NCBI GenBank assembly: GCA_016839425.1
Contig: JAEOUI010000220.1
Coordinates: 1 to 5,875, forward strand
Direction of reading: 5' to 3'
DNA length: 5,875 bases
Origin: Promethearchaeota archaeon
Lineage (GTDB): Archaea > Asgardarchaeota > Lokiarchaeia > Sigynarchaeales > SOKP01
Positions 1 through 5,159 of this stretch are shown one piece after another. The notes beneath the pieces were generated by a model. It did not search any database. It was not told the origin of the DNA and saw only the letters and a list, made by a program, of their open reading frames with translations. A program made the translations under genes and the position numbers. Numbering within the stretch: the stretch's first letter is position 1; each line of letters starts with the position of its first letter.

Positions 1-50
1 ATATCATAACAAGAAAATCCTATATGAGAAATTATTTTTCTTTTCTGACT

Positions 51-194
51 TTAAAATCTGAAAATAATTCGAAATAGGAAGATAATTTCTTCCCAATAAA
101 AAATTAAAATAAATATAATAGCGGTTTCGATCGAGAATTTCACAGCTCTCTTAACAAGATAATTATAAGGAATTTCTTGATTTCTGCCTTCCAT
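51..194 (-). CDS. Possible small membrane-associated protein, 47 aa, unrecognised
   Basis: This is a short open frame from ATG (194-192) to TAA (53-51). The first 24 or so residues are polar and charged and include EIPYNYLVKRAVKFSIE. The rest is strongly hydrophobic and aromatic (AIIFILIFYWEEIIFLFRII) and could form one membrane helix interrupted by two glutamates. The first half uses GC-containing codons (GGC, TCG, ATC, ACC) that look coding, while the tail is AT-rich low complexity. It lies 25 bp downstream of the aroA' stop on the same strand. A good TATA-like stretch (TTTTATATAT, minus 217-208) precedes it, but at only about 18 bp from box centre to ATG this is too close for normal archaeal spacing. 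I recognise no family. It could be a real small protein, a decayed remnant of a longer gene, or chance. The usual aroA' partner, archaeal 3-dehydroquinate synthase, is not encoded here. Confidence 0.25.
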   Translation of the reverse strand: MEGRNQEIPYNYLVKRAVKFSIETAIIFILIFYWEEIIFLFRIIFRF

Positions 195-219
195 GTGAAT
201 ACCCTAAATATATAAAAGA

Positions 220-1038
220 TTAGAATTTAAATTCTTTCTCAACGTCTTCTATGGACCAATTTTCATGCACTATTTTGGCGATCGCGCTCACTATCTTCGT
301 AGGATCCTCTGCTTGAAATACATTTCTACCAAAAGCAACGCCCGAGCCTCCCGCTTGAATCGAATCACTAACCATCTGTAATAGATCGTGGGTCGTGTCC
401 ATTTTTGGACCGCCTGCTATAATCACGGGGACGTTAGCTCCTTTTACTATCTCGGCAAAGGAATCTATATCACCAGTATAGTTCGTTTTAACAATATCCG
501 CACCTAACTCTGCTCCTGCCCTTGCGGCAATATTCACATTCGTAGGGTCGTGCTCGCTTTCTACTTTTTGACCTCGTGGGTACATCATTGCTAACAAGGG
601 AATGCCCCATTCTCTACAAGATTCGACAATCATCTGTGCGTCTCGAAGCATTTCAGGCTCCGTATCTGCTCCGACATTAATGTGAATGGAACAGGCATCA
701 GCACCTAGCTTCAGCGATCGTTCGACAGAGCATACGATGACCTTGCGGTTAGGATCTGGTGCTAGAGTTGTTGCACCCGATAAATGAACTATTAATCCAA
801 TATCTTTCGTACCGTGTTCCCTGTGTCCAATATCTACCATTCCAGAATGCATTAAAACGGCGTTAGCACCACCTAGAGCGACCTTATCGATCATTTCGGC
901 AATATTTTCGATTCCTCTAAGAGTTCCCATTGTCATGCCATGGTCCATTGGAATTATGATCGTTCTTCTCGTTTTTCTATCGAGTATTCTTTCCATCCTT
1001 ATTTTCTTTCCTAAGTTCAAGGTTAAATTCACTTTCAA
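220..1038 (-). CDS. aroA': 2-amino-3,7-dideoxy-D-threo-hept-6-ulosonate (ADH) synthase
   Basis: This 272-residue class I (Schiff-base) aldolase of the DhnA/FbaB type condenses 6-deoxy-5-ketofructose 1-phosphate with L-aspartate semialdehyde. That is the first step of the archaeal route to 3-dehydroquinate and the aromatic amino acids. The protein is a soluble TIM barrel. Visible hallmarks are PMDHGM (residues 30-35, Asp32), MMYPRG (151-156, Tyr153), [12 protein letters not shown] (183-194, Schiff-base Lys184), IAGGPK (207-212) and a phosphate-binding [10 protein letters not shown] near 233-242. From memory, the Methanocaldococcus MJ0400 enzyme has Asp33, Tyr153 and Lys184 and the same NLGK..R.ER N-terminus, so this copy appears complete. 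The start chosen is TTG at 1038, directly preceded by an in-frame TGA. Internal options are GTG at codon 3 and ATG at codon 15, but starting at codon 15 would drop the conserved NLGK. A paralogous fructose-bisphosphate aldolase is the main alternative. The spacing and motifs favour ADH synthase. Confidence 0.92.
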   Translation of the reverse strand: MKVNLTLNLGKKIRMERILDRKTRRTIIIPMDHGMTMGTLRGIENIAEMIDKVALGGANAVLMHSGMVDIGHREHGTKDIGLIVHLSGATTLAPDPNRKVIVCSVERSLKLGADACSIHINVGADTEPEMLRDAQMIVESCREWGIPLLAMMYPRGQKVESEHDPTNVNIAARAGAELGADIVKTNYTGDIDSFAEIVKGANVPVIIAGGPKMDTTHDLLQMVSDSIQAGGSGVAFGRNVFQAEDPTKIVSAIAKIVHENWSIEDVEKEFKF

Positions 1039-1060
1039 TCATGAAAAATTCTGGTATAGG

Positions 1061-1090
1061 TATAAATATTATGAGATAATAAAAAGGTTT
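1061..1090 (-). promoter_or_regulatory. Candidate archaeal promoter of aroA'
   Basis: Two TATA-like boxes lie upstream of aroA' on the minus strand. AAACCTTTTTATT (1090-1078) would place transcription start near 1055, leaving a leader of about 17 nt. TTTATA (1066-1061) would place it almost exactly at the TTG start, giving a leaderless mRNA. No Shine-Dalgarno match precedes the start, which is compatible with either. The ACCTTTTTATT element recurs upstream of the SMP-30-like gene. Spacing was judged by eye and no transcript data exist. Confidence 0.35.
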
Positions 1091-1091
1091 A

Positions 1092-1123
1092 TCTAATTTT
1101 TAAATCGCCTTAGACGATTATAA
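1092..1123. repeat. Imperfect direct repeat, copy 1
   Basis: The copy is made of three blocks in order: TCTAATTT (1092-1099), AAATCGC (1102-1108) and ATTATAA (1117-1123). All three recur exactly, with nearly the same spacing, in copy 2 at 1155-1184. An inner inverted repeat, AATCG (1103-1107) and CGATT (1115-1119), flanks a 7-nt loop in this copy only. It lies immediately upstream of the likely aroA' TATA element, so an operator or a duplicated promoter segment is possible. AT-rich chance similarity cannot be excluded. Confidence 0.45.
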
Positions 1124-1154
1124 CTCAAGATAATCTTTAAATTTAGTTATAATT

Positions 1155-1184
1155 TCTAATTTAAAATCGCTCTACTAATTATAA
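1155..1184. repeat. Imperfect direct repeat, copy 2
   Basis: This is the second copy of the three-block repeat: TCTAATTT (1155-1162), AAATCGC (1164-1170) and ATTATAA (1178-1184). The blocks are offset from copy 1 by 63, 62 and 61 bp, about six helical turns, which would put both copies on roughly the same DNA face. The remainder of the 1039-1276 gap is AT-rich, with no frame I would call a gene. Confidence 0.45.
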
Positions 1185-1245
1185 TTAGCACTTCTTTCGA
1201 AAAATATTATTTTAGAAATTAGTTTTATCCCAAATTAATCCTCTT

Positions 1246-1275
1246 AAAAAATAAAAATAATATAATGAAAAAAAA
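1246..1275 (-). terminator. T-tract terminator after the six-helix membrane protein
   Basis: Right after the stop of the membrane gene, the minus strand carries a run of eight T (1275-1268), then T5 (1257-1253) and T6 (1251-1246) in very AT-rich DNA. Multiple U-tracts without a stable GC hairpin are the usual form of intrinsic archaeal termination. This suggests that aroA' downstream has its own promoter. Confidence 0.5.
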
Positions 1276-1276
1276 C

Positions 1277-1888
1277 TTAAACATAAATTCCTACTAATAC
1301 AAGTATTCCGAGAATAAAAGAATATACCGCACCAATTACCGAAACTACTGGCCAAGAGACTATTTTGGAAATTAGTTTCGGTGCTGCCACCCAAAATTTA
1401 GCAATCAAGGTAGACACGATGAACACGATAACTAATAGAATGACGACAACTACACCCCATTGCCACTTAATGTCCGCCAATTCTAACGGTGAAAAATATA
1501 TTATGGCCGCGATAATGATTGCTACGAGCGTAGAAGCGAAGAAACCTATCATGCTAGCTATCGGCAAGTCGTTTACTGGCTTTAAAACCGTTAAGAAGCC
1601 TAATATTATTAGAGAGGTTGATGTGAGCGTTGTCGTAATCGTGTCGTTATAATATCCAAGAATACCAACAACTATGAATATGAAACCAGTGCTACACGCA
1701 ATTATTGTCAGGATCTTAAGAAGAGTAGTTATATCAAAATCCCAATTGTCGTCTCTTTTGAAGAATCCTTCTCTTCTAGATGCTTCAAAAGCCGTGTCTA
1801 ATATCCATACGGCGCCACAAATGAGCAAGCACACGCCCGCTCCGACATTGTTTGTTATTTGAAGGATGATATCCCAAAAAGCACCCAT
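1277..1888 (-). CDS. Six-helix integral membrane protein, unrecognised family
   Basis: The 203-residue product is almost entirely membrane embedded. By eye, hydrophobic segments fall at about 14-34, 55-79, 86-102, 108-132, 143-167 and 178-201. The only sizeable soluble part is the loop at 35-54, rich in charge (EASRREGFFKRDDNWDFD), which would be cytoplasmic under the positive-inside rule. There is no signal peptide, no cofactor motif and no catalytic signature. Several Pro and Gly residues and a Lys-Pro (103-104) occur in or near helices. I do not recognise the family, and a small transporter, an enzyme-associated membrane subunit or a structural protein are all open. The start at ATG 1888 has a weak SD-like AGGT 8-9 nt upstream. 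The gene is divergent from the four-helix protein at 2031 and is followed by strong T-tracts, so it is probably monocistronic. A second open frame over its 3' end (1212-1394) is a shadow. Confidence 0.78.
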   Translation of the reverse strand: MGAFWDIILQITNNVGAGVCLLICGAVWILDTAFEASRREGFFKRDDNWDFDITTLLKILTIIACSTGFIFIVVGILGYYNDTITTTLTSTSLIILGFLTVLKPVNDLPIASMIGFFASTLVAIIIAAIIYFSPLELADIKWQWGVVVVILLVIVFIVSTLIAKFWVAAPKLISKIVSWPVVSVIGAVYSFILGILVLVGIYV

Positions 1889-1901
1889 TATTATTTTACC
1901 T

Positions 1902-1946
1902 TATATAAATGTTTTTGATAAAGGGATAAAAGAAGTGATATAAAAC
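1902..1946 (-). promoter_or_regulatory. Candidate promoter of the six-helix membrane protein
   Basis: On the minus strand, GTTTTATATC (1946-1937) predicts a start near 1915 and a leader of about 27 nt carrying the AGGT element, so it is the preferred TATA box. A closer match to consensus, TTTATATA (1909-1902), sits only about 17 bp from the ATG. By normal spacing it would start transcription inside the gene, so it may be incidental. Assignment is by inspection only. Confidence 0.4.
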
Positions 1947-1970
1947 ATTTTAGAAAAAGAAAAAGGGAAG

Positions 1971-1980
1971 AATATAAATG
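1971..1980 (+). promoter_or_regulatory. Candidate promoter of the four-helix membrane protein
   Basis: AATATAAATG follows a purine-rich GGGAAG that could serve as a BRE. It would place transcription start near 2000, leaving a leader of about 30 nt without a Shine-Dalgarno site. An alternative AT-rich box (TTTTAATAAAA, about 2000-2010) would give a leaderless start at the ATG of 2031. The nine bases ATATAAATG also occur at 1903-1911 on the same strand. Confidence 0.3.
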
Positions 1981-2030
1981 ATAATTTTTAATTAAGTCAT
2001 TTTAATAAAATTTCAATTATTTTGAATTAA

Positions 2031-2441
2031 ATGAATCGTGAAAAAATTTCTTGGTTAACGCCTTTTATCACCTTGATTATCTTTGTAATATTCATAGTAA
2101 TAAATTCCATTATTGAAAATATTCCAGGTTATTGGAATCACGACCCTATACTTGATGCAAGCTCTATTTTATCTAGTATCTTTTTCATTCTATTATTAAT
2201 AACTTGTATATTTAACACGCTCGAAGATCGAGAAGTTAATCAAGTTATAGCCCAAGCGTGTATAATTGGAGCATTAATGTTAAATGCAATCATTTTATTA
2301 GATATTCCTTTCATTGAAGGCATTTTTCTCAACGAACCTCTTTACATCATATCATATGTCCTTCTTATTTTAAGTGTACTAATCTTATTGTTAACATTTA
2401 TTATATACAGACCTGTAAGAAAGAGTAAAGCAAACAAATAA
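2031..2441 (+). CDS. Four-helix integral membrane protein, unrecognised family
   Basis: This 136-residue protein has hydrophobic segments at about 8-28, 43-63, 73-92 and 103-126. It has a short basic N-terminus (MNREK) and a basic C-terminal tail (RPVRKSKANK, 127-136), so both ends are predicted to face the cytoplasm. The loop at 29-42 contains NIPGYWNHDP, and the segment 62-72 (NTLEDREVNQV) is the charged cytoplasmic turn between helices 2 and 3. No enzymatic motif or known family signature is visible. It is the only plus-strand gene in the window. It is divergent from the six-helix protein and convergent with nadB, ending 29 bp from the nadB stop. Base composition is distinctly AT-rich, though partly because hydrophobic Ile and Leu codons dominate. 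The start is ATG with no SD site. Helix count and frame integrity make it a likely real gene, but function is unknown. Confidence 0.75.
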   Translation: MNREKISWLTPFITLIIFVIFIVINSIIENIPGYWNHDPILDASSILSSIFFILLLITCIFNTLEDREVNQVIAQACIIGALMLNAIILLDIPFIEGIFLNEPLYIISYVLLILSVLILLLTFIIYRPVRKSKANK

Positions 2442-2470
2442 TTCTTTATAAATTCTTTGAAAGAAAAATA
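2442..2470. terminator. Convergent intergenic spacer, possible bidirectional terminator
   Basis: The 29-bp spacer separates the convergent stops of the four-helix protein and nadB. It contains ATTCTTT twice in tandem and the symmetrical TTCTTT-G-AAAGAA. It has short T-tracts on both strands but no GC-rich hairpin. Termination here is inferred mainly from the gene arrangement. Confidence 0.3.
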
Positions 2471-4045
2471 TTACCAGGGTTTTCTTATTATGGTATCTCG
2501 GCATAAATTGGATTTATCAGGATAGTCAATATTATAATGGATTCCCCTGCTTTCTTTTCTCGAAATAGCACTAACGATGATAATCTTCGAAACTGTAGCA
2601 AGATTTCTCAATTCGACTAAATTTTTTTCGATTTTAAAGTCCCAATAATATTGGTTAATCTCGTCTAACAAGAAATTAATCCGATTTTTAGCTCTTTGCA
2701 ACCTGAGTTTTGTTCTCACGATACCAACATAATTCCACATGAATCTCCTTATTTCATCCCAATTCTGAGTTATTACGACCGCCTCCGTTGATGGGACGGC
2801 TTGACCGGGCTCCCAATCTCTAAAATCTTTTAATTTTAGATTTTGAAAATTTTCTGCAATTTTTTTAGCACATTCGTGGGCACATACGAGTCCTTCTATT
2901 AAAGAGTTGCTTGCTAGGCGATTAGCGCCGTGTAAACCAGTACAAGCAGATTCTCCAACTACATATAAATTCTTGACTGCCGTGCTTCCATCAATACCTG
3001 TAAGAACTCCACCGCAGCAGTAATGAGCTGCTGGTACGACTGGAATTGGATCTTTAGTAATGTCAATGTTGAATTTCAAACATTCGGTATAAATTGCCGG
3101 AAAGTGACTTTTTATAAATTCTGGCTCTTTTTGAGATGCGATGTCGAGATATACACAATCGTCTCCAGATCGTTTCAATTCTGCGTCAATTGCGCGAGAT
3201 ACGATATCTCTTGGTGCCAATTCCTTGAGAGGGTGATATTTCTTCATAAACCTATTTCCCGATATGTCCTTCAATAAAGCACCCTCTCCACGGAGCGCTT
3301 CAGAGATAAGAAAAGACTTTGCAAAAGGGTGATACAAGCATGTTGGGTGAAATTGATAAAATTCCATATTTGTTATCACGGCACCCGCCCTATATGCCAT
3401 GGCAATACCATCTCCAGAAGCGACATCAGGATTGGTAGTATAAAGATAGATCTTTCCAGCACCCCCTGTGGCTAATACCGTAGTCTTAGCAGAGATATTG
3501 TGGATATCCCCAGTGTCTTGTTCGAGCACATAAGCTCCCAGACATTTCAGGTTTCTTGCGTATAAGTTGACGGCACACCATTTTTCTCTGATTTCTACAT
3601 TAGGACACTTTTTCACACGCTCGATTAAAGCAAGTTCAACTCCCTTTCCCGTGAAATCCTTGACATGTAATATCCTTCTTTCCGAATGCCCTCCTTCGCG
3701 TCCAAGGTCGAATTCTCCATGTTCATTTTTTGTAAATTCAACACCCCATTCTATTAGATCGCTAATTCGTTCCGGTGCGCGCTTGATTATCTCTCTTACT
3801 ACTTTTTCCTTGCATAGACCATCTCCTGCAACCAGTGTGTCTTGAACATGTTTTTCAAAATTGTCGTTCTGATTATCCCACACACAAGCAATTCCTCCTT
3901 GTGCGTGAAATGTGTTGCAATCCTCTAATTTCTCTTTTGTAATCAATAATATCTTGGCGTCGTTTAATAATTCTGAAAGTTTGATTGCTAGTGAAAGTCC
4001 CGAGATGCCTCCACCAATAATCAAGATATCTGTCTTAATTTTCAA
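2471..4045 (-). CDS. nadB: L-aspartate oxidase (quinolinate synthetase B subunit)
   Basis: The enzyme oxidises L-aspartate to iminoaspartate with FAD, using O2 or fumarate as acceptor. It feeds quinolinate synthase NadA in de novo NAD synthesis. The 524 residues match the usual family length. Features in order are the dinucleotide motif GGGISG (11-16), the HAQGGIACVWD flavin segment (47-57), REGGHSERRILH (116-127, Glu117), LATGGAG (191-197), QFHPT (231-235, His233), LRGEGALL (251-258), PRDIVSRAID (278-287, Arg279), AHYCCGG (340-346, His341), the FAD-contacting GLHGANRLASNSL (370-382) and a helical C-terminal domain from about 420. The Glu, His, Arg and His correspond to the Escherichia coli NadB active-site set as I recall it. 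HAQGG and the C-terminal domain separate it from succinate dehydrogenase SdhA. The start is TTG at 4045. An in-frame stop lies nine codons upstream and the FAD motif begins by residue 6, so no other start is plausible. nadA and nadC are not in the window. It is probably transcribed alone. Confidence 0.95.
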   Translation of the reverse strand: MKIKTDILIIGGGISGLSLAIKLSELLNDAKILLITKEKLEDCNTFHAQGGIACVWDNQNDNFEKHVQDTLVAGDGLCKEKVVREIIKRAPERISDLIEWGVEFTKNEHGEFDLGREGGHSERRILHVKDFTGKGVELALIERVKKCPNVEIREKWCAVNLYARNLKCLGAYVLEQDTGDIHNISAKTTVLATGGAGKIYLYTTNPDVASGDGIAMAYRAGAVITNMEFYQFHPTCLYHPFAKSFLISEALRGEGALLKDISGNRFMKKYHPLKELAPRDIVSRAIDAELKRSGDDCVYLDIASQKEPEFIKSHFPAIYTECLKFNIDITKDPIPVVPAAHYCCGGVLTGIDGSTAVKNLYVVGESACTGLHGANRLASNSLIEGLVCAHECAKKIAENFQNLKLKDFRDWEPGQAVPSTEAVVITQNWDEIRRFMWNYVGIVRTKLRLQRAKNRINFLLDEINQYYWDFKIEKNLVELRNLATVSKIIIVSAISRKESRGIHYNIDYPDKSNLCRDTIIRKPW

Positions 4046-4127
4046 TTTACTGTGATTTCCATACGACTTTTAATGCAATTAATTCATTTAATACTTGATT
4101 CTTTTTAACTCATATTCTTAATAAATT

Positions 4128-4133
4128 AAAAAA
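4128..4133 (-). terminator. T-tract terminator after the SMP-30-like gene
   Basis: A T6 run on the minus strand, followed by further T-rich sequence, lies about 33 bp past the stop. It sits between imperfect arms ACTCAT (4108-4113) and ATGAGT (4133-4138), about 20 nt apart. The 120-bp gap also has to contain the nadB promoter, for which I see only weak TATA-like stretches (near 4127-4118 and 4096-4085). Confidence 0.3.
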
Positions 4134-4165
4134 TGAGTATAATCCTATTTTTACTCTTTTGACAA

Positions 4166-5044
4166 TTAAGGAAAACCGTCTCCAGGTACTTCAACAGGTA
4201 AAGTTTCAATACATCCCACATTGCCTATTGAATCCATTTTTGATGTTGCGATATAAAGCGTTTTCCGATCAGTACCTCCTAGCATGCAAGCGTATGGCGT
4301 GCGTTCTAATTCTATGGAATGTACGATTTTTCCGCCTTTTTTTGCGCAAACTAGTTGTTTTTTGGTGTTCGGCGAAGCAATCCAAATCTCTCCCTTGGCG
4401 TTTAGGCAAATTCCATCAGGAGTAATGCGTTGACTTAATCGTCTTTGATCTGCCACGACGCCCAAATCATCAAATTGTGCCCAGATATGTCGATTCGTTA
4501 AGGTTCCATCGTCTATAATGTCAAAGGCGGTTAAACGAGCGGCAAGACTTTCTGCCACGATTAAAGTCCTACCGTCCGCCGTGATTACTGAACCATTTGG
4601 AAAGGCTAAATCTCTTGCAACTACTTTCGCTTCTCCGTCTGGAGTTACTAAAACGAGTTCTGCTGATCGAAATGGTTCTTGAAACAGTACGTGGCCAAAA
4701 TTTCCTATATACGCATTTCCTTCTTTCGAAACCACCATGTCATTACAGTAAGAAGAGGCTAATTTACTTAAATCTGAGAAAATTTCCAATTCAGTTCCGT
4801 TAAATTTTAACAAGCAACGATCGACCATTGAAACGATGAGCAAATCTCCGTCTGGATGCCAACCTAATCCTGACGGTTGACCATTTACCTTTACGATGTG
4901 TTGTAATTGTCCTTTAAGATTTAGAGTCATTACCCTTTTCATTCGAAAGTCAGAGAACCACAACTTATTTTGCTTCCAACGAGGTCCTTCTGGGAATCCA
5001 AGATCGTCTATTATAACATTACTTTTAGCTTGTAAGATGCTCAT
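4166..5044 (-). CDS. SMP-30/gluconolactonase-family beta-propeller, probable sugar lactonase
   Basis: The 292-residue protein is a predicted cytosolic six-bladed beta-propeller of the SMP-30/gluconolactonase/LRE family. Members are usually divalent-metal-dependent hydrolases of sugar lactones. It has no signal peptide. Signature segments are GFPEGPRW (16-23), GLGWHPDGDLLIVS (59-72), YCNDMVV (99-105), FPNGSVITADGRTLIVAES (148-166) and ITPDGICLNAKGEIWIA (207-223). Glu19, Asn101, Asn150 and Asp210 line up with human SMP30 Glu18, Asn103, Asn154 and Asp204, so the metal site looks complete. The substrate-contacting Arg101 of SMP30 appears to be a Tyr here (Tyr99), so the substrate may differ. Length is normal, and the ATG at 5044 sits 14 residues before the conserved GFPEG. 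No sugar dehydrogenase or dehydratase is adjacent, so the natural substrate cannot be inferred. Alternatives are a related esterase or strictosidine-synthase-like protein. It appears more GC-rich than its right-hand neighbour. Confidence 0.9.
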   Translation of the reverse strand: MSILQAKSNVIIDDLGFPEGPRWKQNKLWFSDFRMKRVMTLNLKGQLQHIVKVNGQPSGLGWHPDGDLLIVSMVDRCLLKFNGTELEIFSDLSKLASSYCNDMVVSKEGNAYIGNFGHVLFQEPFRSAELVLVTPDGEAKVVARDLAFPNGSVITADGRTLIVAESLAARLTAFDIIDDGTLTNRHIWAQFDDLGVVADQRRLSQRITPDGICLNAKGEIWIASPNTKKQLVCAKKGGKIVHSIELERTPYACMLGGTDRKTLYIATSKMDSIGNVGCIETLPVEVPGDGFP

Positions 5045-5092
5045 CTTTTTATTATCAGATCTCTATGAATAGTTTTATTATTGATTTTTAGA

Positions 5093-5106
5093 AATAAAAA
5101 GGTATC
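5093..5106 (-). promoter_or_regulatory. Candidate promoter of the SMP-30-like gene
   Basis: GATACCTTTTTATT on the minus strand lies about 50 bp before the ATG. As a TATA box it predicts transcription start near 5071 and a leader of about 27 nt. Eleven bases (ACCTTTTTATT) are identical to the element upstream of aroA' at 1088-1078. The start itself is preceded only by AAAAAG, not a clear SD site. Confidence 0.35.
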
Positions 5107-5124
5107 CCTTTGACTATTATTAAT

Positions 5125-5130
5125 AAAAAA
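5125..5130 (-). terminator. T-tract terminator after the exchanger-like gene
   Basis: A T6 run on the minus strand, within T-rich sequence about 30 bp past the stop, could be a U-tract terminator. It is separate from the downstream SMP-30 promoter candidate at 5093-5106. Confidence 0.3.
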
Positions 5131-5159
5131 GATATCAATTATGAAGATTATAAGAATTT

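Noticed and set aside
279..286. GCGATCGC palindrome (HIP1-like octamer)
   Set aside because: There is a single occurrence inside the aroA' coding sequence, which is no basis for a repeat family.
1212..1394. 60-codon minus-strand frame across the 3' end of the six-helix membrane gene
   Set aside because: It overlaps that gene in another frame, its product is a low-complexity Phe/Ser/Tyr mixture, and the second half is translated T-tract terminator sequence.
1365..1862. Two plus-strand frames antisense to the six-helix membrane gene
   Set aside because: They are antisense shadows with no promoter, no SD site and no recognisable protein features.
2220..2232. Inverted repeat CTCGA-AGA-TCGAG
   Set aside because: It lies within the four-helix protein's charged loop, the arms are short, and there is no adjacent T-tract, so it is explained by codon content.
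3023..3845. Plus-strand frames inside nadB
   Set aside because: They are antisense to strongly conserved NadB coding sequence, so they are shadows.
4108..4138. ACTCAT/ATGAGT inverted repeat as an intrinsic hairpin terminator or operator
   Set aside because: The arms are only six bases with a loop of about 19, too weak for a stable hairpin. It is kept only as context for the T-tract there.
4159..4803. Plus-strand frames inside the SMP-30-like gene
   Set aside because: They are antisense to conserved propeller motifs and their composition is typical of shadow frames.
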